Origin: Candidatus Dojkabacteria bacterium UBA5232
GTDB taxonomy: Bacteria > Patescibacteriota > Dojkabacteria > SC72
Direction of reading: 5' to 3'
NCBI GenBank assembly: GCA_002409215.1
Contig: DHUO01000019.1
Location: 1-5,832 of the forward strand
Length of the DNA: 5,832 nucleotides
In this document: piece after piece, positions 1-5,263 of the stretch
Numbering within the stretch: position 1 is the stretch's first letter
Layout: each line of letters begins with the position of its first letter
The notes under the pieces: model-generated
What the model saw: the letters and a program-made list of their open reading frames with translations, nothing else
Told to the model about the DNA's origin: nothing
Database searches by the model: none
Translations under genes and position numbers: made by a program

Positions 1-405
1 TTCATAAAAGCATATCGCAATCTAAACAGCTACAATCCTAAATATAAATTCTCCAACTGGATATATAGAATCACACATAATGAAGCAGTGAATTTTTTGC
101 GAAAGAATAAGAATCTCAGAAAAAACATTCCCAATGATCCAAACATAGATATATTTGAAACAGTACCTTCTCATATTGATATAGAAAAAGAGAGTATAGA
201 AGAATCAAGGAAAGATGAAATACTTTCTGTAATATCAAAACTAGATAAAAAATATAGAGATGTGCTAATACTTAGATATCTTGAAGAGAAAGATTACAAT
301 GAAATATCAGAAATATTACATATCTCTTCGGGTACCGTTGGTTCTTTAATTAGTAGAGGTAAAGTTAAATTAAAAAGTCTTTTAGAAAAATATGGGAAAG
401 ATTAG
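1..405 (+). CDS. ECF-type RNA polymerase sigma factor, C-terminal part (5' end outside window)
   Basis: This is a sigma-70 family factor of the short ECF type, which directs RNA polymerase to a small set of promoters. The frame is open from base 1, so the start codon lies upstream; 134 residues are visible. A GTG codon at 88 is internal, because the sigma region 2 signature precedes it (residues 1-32, with FIKAY, the aromatic FSNWIYRI stretch and HNEAVNFLRK). A charged linker (about 40-70) leads to region 4 (about 72-131). Region 4 contains KKYRDVLILRYLEEKDYNEI and a helix-turn-helix near 98-125 (EISEILHISSGTVGSLISR), which reads the -35 element. The usual LP before the YR is LD here. The stop is TAG, and the last 14 bases overlap the next gene, implying coupled expression. 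The family is certain; the regulon and inducing signal are unknown. Confidence 0.93.
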   Translation, partial: FIKAYRNLNSYNPKYKFSNWIYRITHNEAVNFLRKNKNLRKNIPNDPNIDIFETVPSHIDIEKESIEESRKDEILSVISKLDKKYRDVLILRYLEEKDYNEISEILHISSGTVGSLISRGKVKLKSLLEKYGKD

Positions 406-1114
406 TAAAAGTGTGATAGAGAGAATAAAGAAGAATGATATTAAACCGATACCACGGTGGCATTTTTTGCTTAAGGATTCTTCTTTGTGGATTTTGTCTG
501 TTGTGAATATAATTTTGGGTTCTATTGGTTTTAGCATAATCATATATCTTCTTAAAAACAATGATATGGTTTCTGAGATTAGGTTGGCTAATAATTTTTT
601 TGAATGGATTGTTTTTGCTATTCCTATTCTATGGATTCTACTTACTCTCTTTTTCCTTTTTATCGCTTTTTACTATTTCAAAAACACAGAAGGGGGATAT
701 AGGTTTAATGCTGTAAAGATTCTTTTGTTTAGCACTCTAATTTCAATTCTTTTTGGTTCTGTTTTGTATACTTCAGGTACAGCAGAGAAACTTAATGATA
801 TCTTTGGTAAGAATGTACCGTACTACAAACATAGTATGGATGTGAGGAATGCTATGTGGAGTAGACCTGATGATGGTTTTTTGGGTGGAAATATATTAAG
901 TGTAAATAGTGAGGAGAGCATACTTGTTTTGAAAGATTTTAATGGGCTTGAGTGGAATATTGAGTATGAGAATGCAATTCTAAGGGGAAGAGTAGTAGTA
1001 AGGATTGGAGAGGGTGTAAAAATGCTTGGTGAAAAGCTAGATGAAAAAACCTTTTTAGCAAGGGAAATTAGACCACTTGTAGGAAGAGGTATGAGAAGAA
1101 TGCAAGAAAAGTAA
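392..1114 (+). CDS. Three-helix membrane protein, probable anti-sigma regulator of the upstream ECF factor
   Basis: The 240-residue protein begins at an ATG inside the 3' end of the sigma gene. Residues 1-31 are basic and probably cytoplasmic, including KPIPRWHFLLKD, which resembles proteins I recall next to ECF sigma genes in Patescibacteria. Three hydrophobic helices follow at about 32-54, 72-96 and 107-127. The positive N-terminus and odd helix count place residues about 128-240 outside the membrane. That part has W156, then GGNIL, an ILVLKDFNGLEW stretch and FLAREI; the alternating pattern suggests a small beta-barrel (OB-like) domain, which is an inference. No zinc-binding anti-sigma motif (HxxxCxxC) is present, so this would not be a ZAS-type anti-sigma. 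The role rests on the overlap with the sigma gene and the topology. No clear Shine-Dalgarno precedes the start. The gene is certain; the anti-sigma role is moderately likely. Confidence 0.8.
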   Translation: MGKISKSVIERIKKNDIKPIPRWHFLLKDSSLWILSVVNIILGSIGFSIIIYLLKNNDMVSEIRLANNFFEWIVFAIPILWILLTLFFLFIAFYYFKNTEGGYRFNAVKILLFSTLISILFGSVLYTSGTAEKLNDIFGKNVPYYKHSMDVRNAMWSRPDDGFLGGNILSVNSEESILVLKDFNGLEWNIEYENAILRGRVVVRIGEGVKMLGEKLDEKTFLAREIRPLVGRGMRRMQEK

Positions 1115-1131
1115 TCCAATATGTGTAATAC

Positions 1132-1154
1132 ATAGTAGAGATCTCATCTACTAT
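1132..1154. promoter_or_regulatory. Perfect 8-bp inverted repeat between the membrane protein and secreted protein genes
   Basis: ATAGTAGA (1132-1139) and TCTACTAT (1147-1154) are exact reverse complements around a 7-base centre, GATCTCA. The repeat starts 17 bases after the upstream stop and ends 22 bases before the next ATG. The bases after it are T-rich but interrupted by A (TTAATTTATTATT), so it would be a weak terminator at best. It also sits where the -35 region of a promoter for the gene at 1177 would fall, so it could be an operator. The sequence does not decide between these. Confidence 0.45.
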
Positions 1155-1163
1155 TTAATTTAT

Positions 1164-1169
1164 TATTCT
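1164..1169 (+). promoter_or_regulatory. Possible -10 element of a leaderless promoter for the secreted protein gene
   Basis: TATTCT matches 4 of 6 bases of TATAAT and ends 7 bases before the ATG at 1177. A start site would then fall at or beside the start codon, as at the better promoter near 2882. No Shine-Dalgarno sequence is visible, which fits a leaderless message. No good -35 hexamer lies 16-18 bases upstream; that place is taken by the inverted repeat at 1132-1154. In such AT-rich DNA this could be chance. Confidence 0.3.
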
Positions 1170-1176
1170 AAATTAT

Positions 1177-1581
1177 ATGAATAAGAAAGTTTTGGCTATT
1201 GTAGGAGTAGCAGTTTTTGGTTTAGCACTGTTTGGTCTTACACAAGCTTCTGCATATAGAGGTGATTATACAAAAGTAGGTCCTAATCATACTCAAGAGA
1301 GAGAAGTTCAGATGCAGAAGATAATGGAAGAGAAGAATTATGAGGCTTGGAAGACCCTTATGACTGAAGATGGTAGACAACCAGGAGTTGTTAGAAAGAT
1401 TGAGAATCAGGAGGAGTTTGATAAGTTTGCAGAGGCATATAAACTTGGTAAAGAGGGTAAGAGTGCAGAGGCAACAGCTATTAGACAGGAGTTGGGGCTA
1501 GGAAATGGACAGGGCAGGGGTGGTAACGGTCAGAGAAGAGGTGGTAATGGAGATGGTACATGTGGAAGAGTTGGACAGTAA
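1177..1581 (+). CDS. Small secreted protein with Gly/Arg/Asn-rich C-terminus
   Basis: The product is 134 residues, exported and of unknown function. The N-terminus is a classic Sec signal peptide: basic MNKK, a hydrophobic core at 5-22 and an A-S-A cleavage site at 24-26, giving a mature protein of about 108 residues. Residues 38-107 look helical and charged (REVQMQKIMEEKNYEAWKTL, then EEFDKFAEAYKLGKEGKSAE and AIRQELGLG). The tail (about 107-134) is low-complexity, with RGGNG occurring twice and a lone cysteine at 129. With no lipobox, it should be released or held by other contacts. I recall similar AWK...FAEAYKLxxEGK...AIRQELGLG proteins beside sigma/membrane-protein pairs in Patescibacteria, so it may be a target of the upstream sigma factor; that is inference. 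No Shine-Dalgarno precedes the ATG. The gene is confident; the function is not. Confidence 0.85.
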   Translation: MNKKVLAIVGVAVFGLALFGLTQASAYRGDYTKVGPNHTQEREVQMQKIMEEKNYEAWKTLMTEDGRQPGVVRKIENQEEFDKFAEAYKLGKEGKSAEATAIRQELGLGNGQGRGGNGQRRGGNGDGTCGRVGQ

Positions 1582-1604
1582 GTCTTAGTCACGTGTTGTG
1601 AAGG

Positions 1605-1632
1605 AAAAGGGAGGTGTATACCTCCCTTTTTT
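1605..1632. terminator. Bidirectional intrinsic terminator between convergent genes
   Basis: AAAAGGGAGGT (1605-1615) pairs perfectly with ACCTCCCTTTT (1620-1630) across a 4-base loop, GTAT. The stem has a 7-bp GC-rich core extended by four A-T pairs. On the plus strand it ends in six Ts (1627-1632), terminating the gene that stops at 1581. On the minus strand the upstream A run becomes a T tract broken by two Cs, so it can also terminate the gene whose stop is at 1673-1675. The position between two convergent genes supports this dual use. Confidence 0.92.
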
Positions 1633-1672
1633 GAAAAACATCTTTTATTCTATTCCTTACCCTTCTATCTGT

Positions 1673-2809
1673 TTACTTTGTTTTAAACTTATCCCACTTC
1701 ATTCTTGTCATTGCCCCAATTGCAGTACATATTGCAATAAATGAGTAGAGTCCAGATAGTACAGGAATCATTCCTATCAGAGCACTAACAGCACCTCCAA
1801 TTAGTAATGCTAGGTATGGACTTCTTTCTTTGCTCTTTGCAATCTTAAGAATCTCTCTTCCTATTGCTAAGTTAATCCATACGATTCCAAAAATAATAGC
1901 AAAGAGAAGGAATCCTGTTAGAAGTATTCCAAGTAGAGCTCCTGCAACCGAGATGAAAAGGAATAGAATGGGTAGCCATCCAAAGAGTAGTATTGCTGTT
2001 CCTACACCAAGGCTTGTTAGAAACTCTCTAAGAGAACCAGTAATCTTTTTTGTAATGTCTAAACTCTTTACAGGGCCCATAAATATGAGTAGTGCTCCTG
2101 CTGCAAACATACCAACAAAACTAATTAAAACACCTGAAAATCTTGTCCATAGTCCACCTAGTTTGCCGAATTTTCCTGTTCCTTTGCTTTGTTGGTCTAG
2201 TATTACACCTTGATCTTTAGCTATACTCTTTATTGTTTCTGATGTGTATACCTTCTTTCCAACCTTTGTTTCATTTATCTCCGATTTCTCAGCAAAGATA
2301 ATTAAATCTCCATTAATATTAGAATCGATACTGGATGTTGCTGCAAAGATTCTTGCATCATCTCCGACATTGCCTGTGAGAGTATTAGAGGATGCAAAAA
2401 TGAGAAGATCTTTAGCTGTACTAGATCTGTTTTTATTGGTGTTTGCAAATACTGTTGTATTACCTCCAATAATACCTTTGATAGATGTGTGGTTACCAAA
2501 GAGTACTAAATTGCCATCAATTCTTGTTTTGTCTTCTATTTCTACACTATTACCAAAGATGTATGTATTACCTGTGATTGAAGCACTTACAACAATATCA
2601 TTGCTGAATATGACTAAATCTCCTCTGATAATTCCCTTTATATTAACATTACTATTGAAGATATATAGGTCATCGTCAATGATAGCATCATCTTGCACAC
2701 TTCCTTTCTCAAACATGAATTGTGCAGCTTGAGTTTCCTTAGGTAGTACAATTCCTAAGGTGAGTAGAACTAGTATGGGAGATAGTAGGATTGTGAGAAA
2801 TTTTTTCAT
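1673..2809 (-). CDS. Exported bactofilin-like beta-solenoid protein with C-terminal membrane domain
   Basis: The 378-residue protein starts with MKK, a hydrophobic stretch at 4-22 and a likely signal cleavage near TQAA (26-29). From about 45 to 175 it carries eight short repeats of the form G-[DN]-x-x-[IV]-F-[GAS], with phenylalanines at 51, 68, 85, 104, 121, 138, 155 and 172. This pattern, often annotated as polymer-forming cytoskeletal (bactofilin-like) protein, predicts a right-handed beta-solenoid. A linker (about 185-220) leads to four or five hydrophobic helices at about 224-244, 265-288, 290-318 and 331-367. Unlike classic bactofilins, which are short, cytoplasmic and lack signal peptides, this one should lie outside the membrane and be anchored by its C-terminal half. 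It may act as a surface scaffold or envelope sensor; this is inference. It is transcribed alone, against its neighbours. Confidence 0.85.
   Translation of the reverse strand: MKKFLTILLSPILVLLTLGIVLPKETQAAQFMFEKGSVQDDAIIDDDLYIFNSNVNIKGIIRGDLVIFSNDIVVSASITGNTYIFGNSVEIEDKTRIDGNLVLFGNHTSIKGIIGGNTTVFANTNKNRSSTAKDLLIFASSNTLTGNVGDDARIFAATSSIDSNINGDLIIFAEKSEINETKVGKKVYTSETIKSIAKDQGVILDQQSKGTGKFGKLGGLWTRFSGVLISFVGMFAAGALLIFMGPVKSLDITKKITGSLREFLTSLGVGTAILLFGWLPILFLFISVAGALLGILLTGFLLFAIIFGIVWINLAIGREILKIAKSKERSPYLALLIGGAVSALIGMIPVLSGLYSFIAICTAIGAMTRMKWDKFKTK
2285..2674 (-). repeat. Eight 17-residue coding repeats (beta-solenoid coils)
   Basis: This segment encodes residues 46-175 of the minus-strand membrane protein. 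Conserved phenylalanines fall at residues 51, 68, 85, 104, 121, 138, 155 and 172. Six of the seven intervals are exactly 17 residues and one is 19. Each phenylalanine ends a short strand such as GDLVIF, GNTYIF, GNLVLF, GNTTVF or GDLIIF. The regular step suggests one solenoid coil per repeat, with the phenylalanines stacked in the core. DNA copies are diverged, so this is an old repeat kept by structure rather than a recent duplication. Confidence 0.8.
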
Positions 2810-2830
2810 ATTTAAATATTTATTAAATTA

Positions 2831-2836
2831 TTTATA
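2831..2836 (-). promoter_or_regulatory. Possible -10 element for the minus-strand solenoid protein gene
   Basis: Read on the minus strand this is TATAAA within CTATATAAATAAT, 21 bases upstream of the ATG at 2809. The whole stretch 2810-2848 is almost pure A/T, typical of a divergent promoter region, but it holds several equally loose candidates. No convincing -35 hexamer lies 16-18 bases further up, and no Shine-Dalgarno sequence precedes the ATG. A promoter must exist in this 84-base gap; its exact position is uncertain. Confidence 0.3.
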
Positions 2837-2859
2837 TAGTTAATTTTAGCAGTTTCTTG

Positions 2860-2887
2860 TTGTCTTGGTAAGTAATTGGGGTATAAT
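2860..2887 (+). promoter_or_regulatory. Sigma-70-type promoter of the polysaccharide operon, apparently leaderless
   Basis: A perfect consensus -10, TATAAT, lies at 2882-2887. A 4-of-6 match to the -35 consensus, TTGTCT, lies at 2860-2865, giving a 16-base spacer. Transcription would be expected to start about 6-8 bases after the -10, that is at or beside the A of the ATG at 2894. The message would then have essentially no 5' leader, which agrees with the lack of a Shine-Dalgarno sequence. The placement also decides the gene start, because an in-frame TTG at 2876 lies inside the promoter. Confidence 0.75.
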
Positions 2888-2893
2888 AACAAA

Positions 2894-3751
2894 ATGAAAA
2901 TTTTAATAGTAATAGTGAACTACAACGGAAAACATTTGCTAGAAAAAAATCTTCAATCGGTTGTAGATAATGGATACAATAACTTTGATATTGTAGTTGT
3001 AGATAATGCTTCTGTTGATGGAAGTATTGAATATCTTAAAAAAGAGTTTCCTTTTGTAAAAATCGTAGAAAGTAAAGAGAATCTTGGCTTTGGAAGGGGA
3101 AATAATTTGGGTGTTAAAAGGTATCCTGACTATGATGCATATCTTTTTCTAAATAATGACATATCGGTACCAAAAGGCTTTCTAACTAATTTAGTAGAAG
3201 TATTAGCTAGGGATGAAAAAATAGGCGGAGTTGGACCAAAAGTTTTGTATTCAGAGGAGAAAGTTGGTATTGGGAAGAGAGTAATTAATTCTGCTGGTAT
3301 TTATGTGGATAGGCATTTCATGTCCTACGATAGATATGACAAAGAAGAGGATAGTCCTAAATATGATGTAGTGGAAGAGGTGGAGGCTCTAATGGGTGGT
3401 GCATTCTTAGTGAAGAGAGAAGTTTGGGGTAAAGTTGGAGGTTTTAATCCGAAGATGTTTTTGTACTATGAAGATATAGATATATCACTTAGAATTAGGG
3501 ACTTGGGATATAAATTGTATTATGTAGGTACATCAGAGGTGTATCATGATCATATGTCATCCTCTAAAAATTTAGGTGCTAGGAAAAGAAATGTTATGAA
3601 TATGAGGAATAGATTTGAGAGTATAAGAAGTAGAAAGGGTATGTGGGTAGCAATTAAAGAAACAATCTGGTATCTTTTTAACTGGATAGTATGGAAAGTG
3701 GTATACTCCAGAGATATAACTTTAAAGGAATATCTTAAGAAGGAACAATGA
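2894..3751 (+). CDS. Family 2 glycosyltransferase (rhamnosyltransferase-like, WbbL-type)
   Basis: This GT-A fold inverting enzyme should transfer a sugar from a nucleotide donor to a growing surface glycan at the cytoplasmic membrane face. From ATG 2894 it is 285 residues, and MKILIVIVNYNG begins exactly where the family's first strand does. The in-frame TTG at 2876 was rejected because it adds six residues across the TATAAT box. Motifs seen are VNYNG (8-12), VVVDNASVDGS (34-44), ENLGFGRGNN (62-71), the metal/donor site FLNND (85-89, in place of DxD), MGGAFLVKRE (167-176) and FLYYEDIDISLRIRDLGY (189-206), which holds the likely catalytic acidic residues. A Trp-rich hydrophobic patch (about 255-275) may touch the membrane. 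The layout fits WbbL-type enzymes, but the sugar cannot be read from sequence. It is the first gene of the operon; its TGA stop overlaps the permease ATG. Confidence 0.92.
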   Translation: MKILIVIVNYNGKHLLEKNLQSVVDNGYNNFDIVVVDNASVDGSIEYLKKEFPFVKIVESKENLGFGRGNNLGVKRYPDYDAYLFLNNDISVPKGFLTNLVEVLARDEKIGGVGPKVLYSEEKVGIGKRVINSAGIYVDRHFMSYDRYDKEEDSPKYDVVEEVEALMGGAFLVKREVWGKVGGFNPKMFLYYEDIDISLRIRDLGYKLYYVGTSEVYHDHMSSSKNLGARKRNVMNMRNRFESIRSRKGMWVAIKETIWYLFNWIVWKVVYSRDITLKEYLKKEQ

Positions 3752-4521
3752 ACTCTAATGATTTAGATTTATACAAACAGTTTGTAAAGACAACCTTTAA
3801 GATGAGATATAAAGGTTCGATACTAGGTTTTCTTTGGGTTCTTCTAAAACCTTTCTTTGTATTTTTGATACTTTTTGTAATATTCTCACATATGTCTTCT
3901 ACTGCAGGAGGTCTTACATCTCAGCAGTATGCGGTATACTTACTTTCAGGTCTAATTGTTTATACATTCTTTAATGAGGGTATGATTTGGGGTATGGGTT
4001 CAATAATGGAGAGAGCTCAGTTAATAATCAAAATTAACTTTAAGCGAGATGTCGTTGTTGCAAGCTCATTAAGTATGGCTTTGATTAACTTCTCTATTAA
4101 CCTCTTAATAGTTCTTGTAGTTGCATTAATACTAAATATTAGTATTAGCTTTTTAGGCTTAGCATATATTCTTCTAATTAGCCTTGCAATGCTTCTTGGA
4201 TTGTATGGGATCTCCTTCTTTACAAGTATTTGGTTAGTACATGTTAGAGATTTGCAACATATCATGGAGCTTGTTCTTCAGCTTCTTTTCTATGCTAGTG
4301 CTGTATTCTTTCCAGTTGAAATGATTCCGGAGAAATATAGATTCATTGTCTACTACAACCCAATGGCTCGTTTTGTAAAAGCTGTTAGAGAGGCATTAAT
4401 ATATGGTCAGATAACAGACTTGAAATTTGTACTAGTAGCTCTTGTTGGTTCAATAGTTTTAGTGTTTTTAGGTAGAGTATATTTTAATAAACATATTAAA
4501 AAGATAGCTGAACATTTTTAA
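3748..4521 (+). CDS. ABC-2 type polysaccharide export permease (Wzm/TagG-like)
   Basis: The 257-residue protein should be the membrane subunit that, as a dimer with the ATPase encoded next, exports a lipid-linked polysaccharide across the cytoplasmic membrane. The N-terminal cytoplasmic segment holds the family hallmark FKMRYKGSILGFLWVLLKP (17-35). Six hydrophobic helices follow at about 31-49, 62-80, 106-129, 135-160, 171-190 and 225-243, the usual Wzm count and length. The FPVEMIPEKYR and YYNPMARFVKAVREAL segments (188-216) match the loop before the last helix in this family. The ATG overlaps the glycosyltransferase stop as ATGA, and AGGA at 3741-3744 is a close-set Shine-Dalgarno, so translation is probably coupled. 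It could serve O-antigen-like, teichoic-acid-like or capsule glycans; the substrate is not decidable. The gene symbol is left empty for that reason. Confidence 0.92.
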   Translation: MNSNDLDLYKQFVKTTFKMRYKGSILGFLWVLLKPFFVFLILFVIFSHMSSTAGGLTSQQYAVYLLSGLIVYTFFNEGMIWGMGSIMERAQLIIKINFKRDVVVASSLSMALINFSINLLIVLVVALILNISISFLGLAYILLISLAMLLGLYGISFFTSIWLVHVRDLQHIMELVLQLLFYASAVFFPVEMIPEKYRFIVYYNPMARFVKAVREALIYGQITDLKFVLVALVGSIVLVFLGRVYFNKHIKKIAEHF

Positions 4522-4526
4522 AAAAT

Positions 4527-5261
4527 ATGGAAGAGAATTTAGCAATTAAAGTAGAAAATCTAACAAAGAAATTTAGAATACCAGAACATGGTTCTCCAAC
4601 TACTTTGCAGGAGAGATTTGTAAGGCCTTTGAGTAAGAAGAATATGGTAGATTTTGTTGCTCTTAAGGATCTTTCTTTTGAGGTAAAGAAGGGTGAGTTT
4701 TTTAGTGTAATTGGTCCTAATGGTGCAGGTAAATCTACTTTGTTGAAGTTGATTTCAGGGATATATATACCTGATGATGGGAGTATTGATGTTGATGGTA
4801 AGTTAGTGCCTTTTTTGGAGTTAGGAGTTGGTTTTAATCCAGACTTAAGTGCTAGGGAGAATGTATATCTTAATGGTACTATCCTTGGCCTAACAGAGAA
4901 GGAGATTGATGAGAGTGTTGATGATATCTTTGAATTTGCAGAACTTAAGGAATTTGAGGACTTGTCCATAAAGAAATTTTCTTCAGGTATGCAAGTTAGG
5001 TTGGCATTTTCCATTGCAATTAGGGTTAAGTCAGATATTTTGGTTCTTGATGAGGTTTTGGCTGTTGGTGATGGTGAGTTTCAGAAGAAGTGTTTTGCAT
5101 ATTTTGATGAGATTGTGGGTAAGAAGACAATACTGTTTGTATCGCATGGATTGGGTAGTGTGAAGAGGTACTCTGATAGGGTACTTTGGTTGAAGGAGGA
5201 CAAGACATATGAGATAGGGGATCCGAAGGAGATGGTTGATAGATATAGTCAGACTTTTTAG
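4527..5261 (+). CDS. ABC-type polysaccharide export ATPase (Wzt/TagH-like, no carbohydrate-binding tail)
   Basis: This is the nucleotide-binding partner of the permease ending 5 bases upstream. All ATPase motifs are intact in its 244 residues: Walker A GPNGAGKST (63-71), the Wzt-type Q-loop region FLELGVGFNPDLSARENV (96-113), signature FSSGMQ (151-156), Walker B ILVLDE (171-176), D-loop AVGD (179-182) and the switch histidine SH (206-207). The N-terminal KFRIPEHGSPTTLQERF is typical of the subfamily. The protein ends right after the ATPase core (YEIGDPKEMVDRY). It therefore lacks the C-terminal domain that lets E. coli O9a Wzt (over 400 residues) recognise a terminal sugar modification, so export here probably does not depend on such a cap. 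No clear Shine-Dalgarno precedes the start; the short gap suggests translation by ribosomes arriving from the permease. Confidence 0.94.
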   Translation: MEENLAIKVENLTKKFRIPEHGSPTTLQERFVRPLSKKNMVDFVALKDLSFEVKKGEFFSVIGPNGAGKSTLLKLISGIYIPDDGSIDVDGKLVPFLELGVGFNPDLSARENVYLNGTILGLTEKEIDESVDDIFEFAELKEFEDLSIKKFSSGMQVRLAFSIAIRVKSDILVLDEVLAVGDGEFQKKCFAYFDEIVGKKTILFVSHGLGSVKRYSDRVLWLKEDKTYEIGDPKEMVDRYSQTF

Positions 5262-5263
5262 AT

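Noticed and set aside
88..90. GTG at 88 as the start of a short sigma-like protein
   Set aside because: The same frame is open upstream to base 1 and encodes clear sigma region 2 sequence, so the gene is simply cut by the window edge.
1496..1560. G-rich repetitive DNA as a separate repeat or G-quadruplex element
   Set aside because: The repetition follows from the RGGNG coding pattern, and the G runs are mostly two to four bases with irregular spacing. No separate DNA function is supported.
1590..1595. CACGTG palindrome after the secreted protein gene
   Set aside because: A single 6-base palindrome beside a strong terminator has no further support and is expected by chance.
1830..2732. Two plus-strand open frames (1830-2213 and 2244-2732) opposite the solenoid protein gene
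   Set aside because: Their products are low-complexity and show no domain. The minus-strand frame has a signal peptide, regular repeats and membrane helices, so the plus frames are shadows.
2876..2893. TTG at 2876 as the start of the first glycosyltransferase
   Set aside because: It would put coding sequence across a perfect TATAAT box and add six residues ahead of the family's first strand. The ATG at 2894 fits both promoter and fold.
4496..5014. Minus-strand open frame opposite the ABC ATPase
   Set aside because: It covers the Walker A and signature region of a complete ATPase on the other strand and has no motif of its own.
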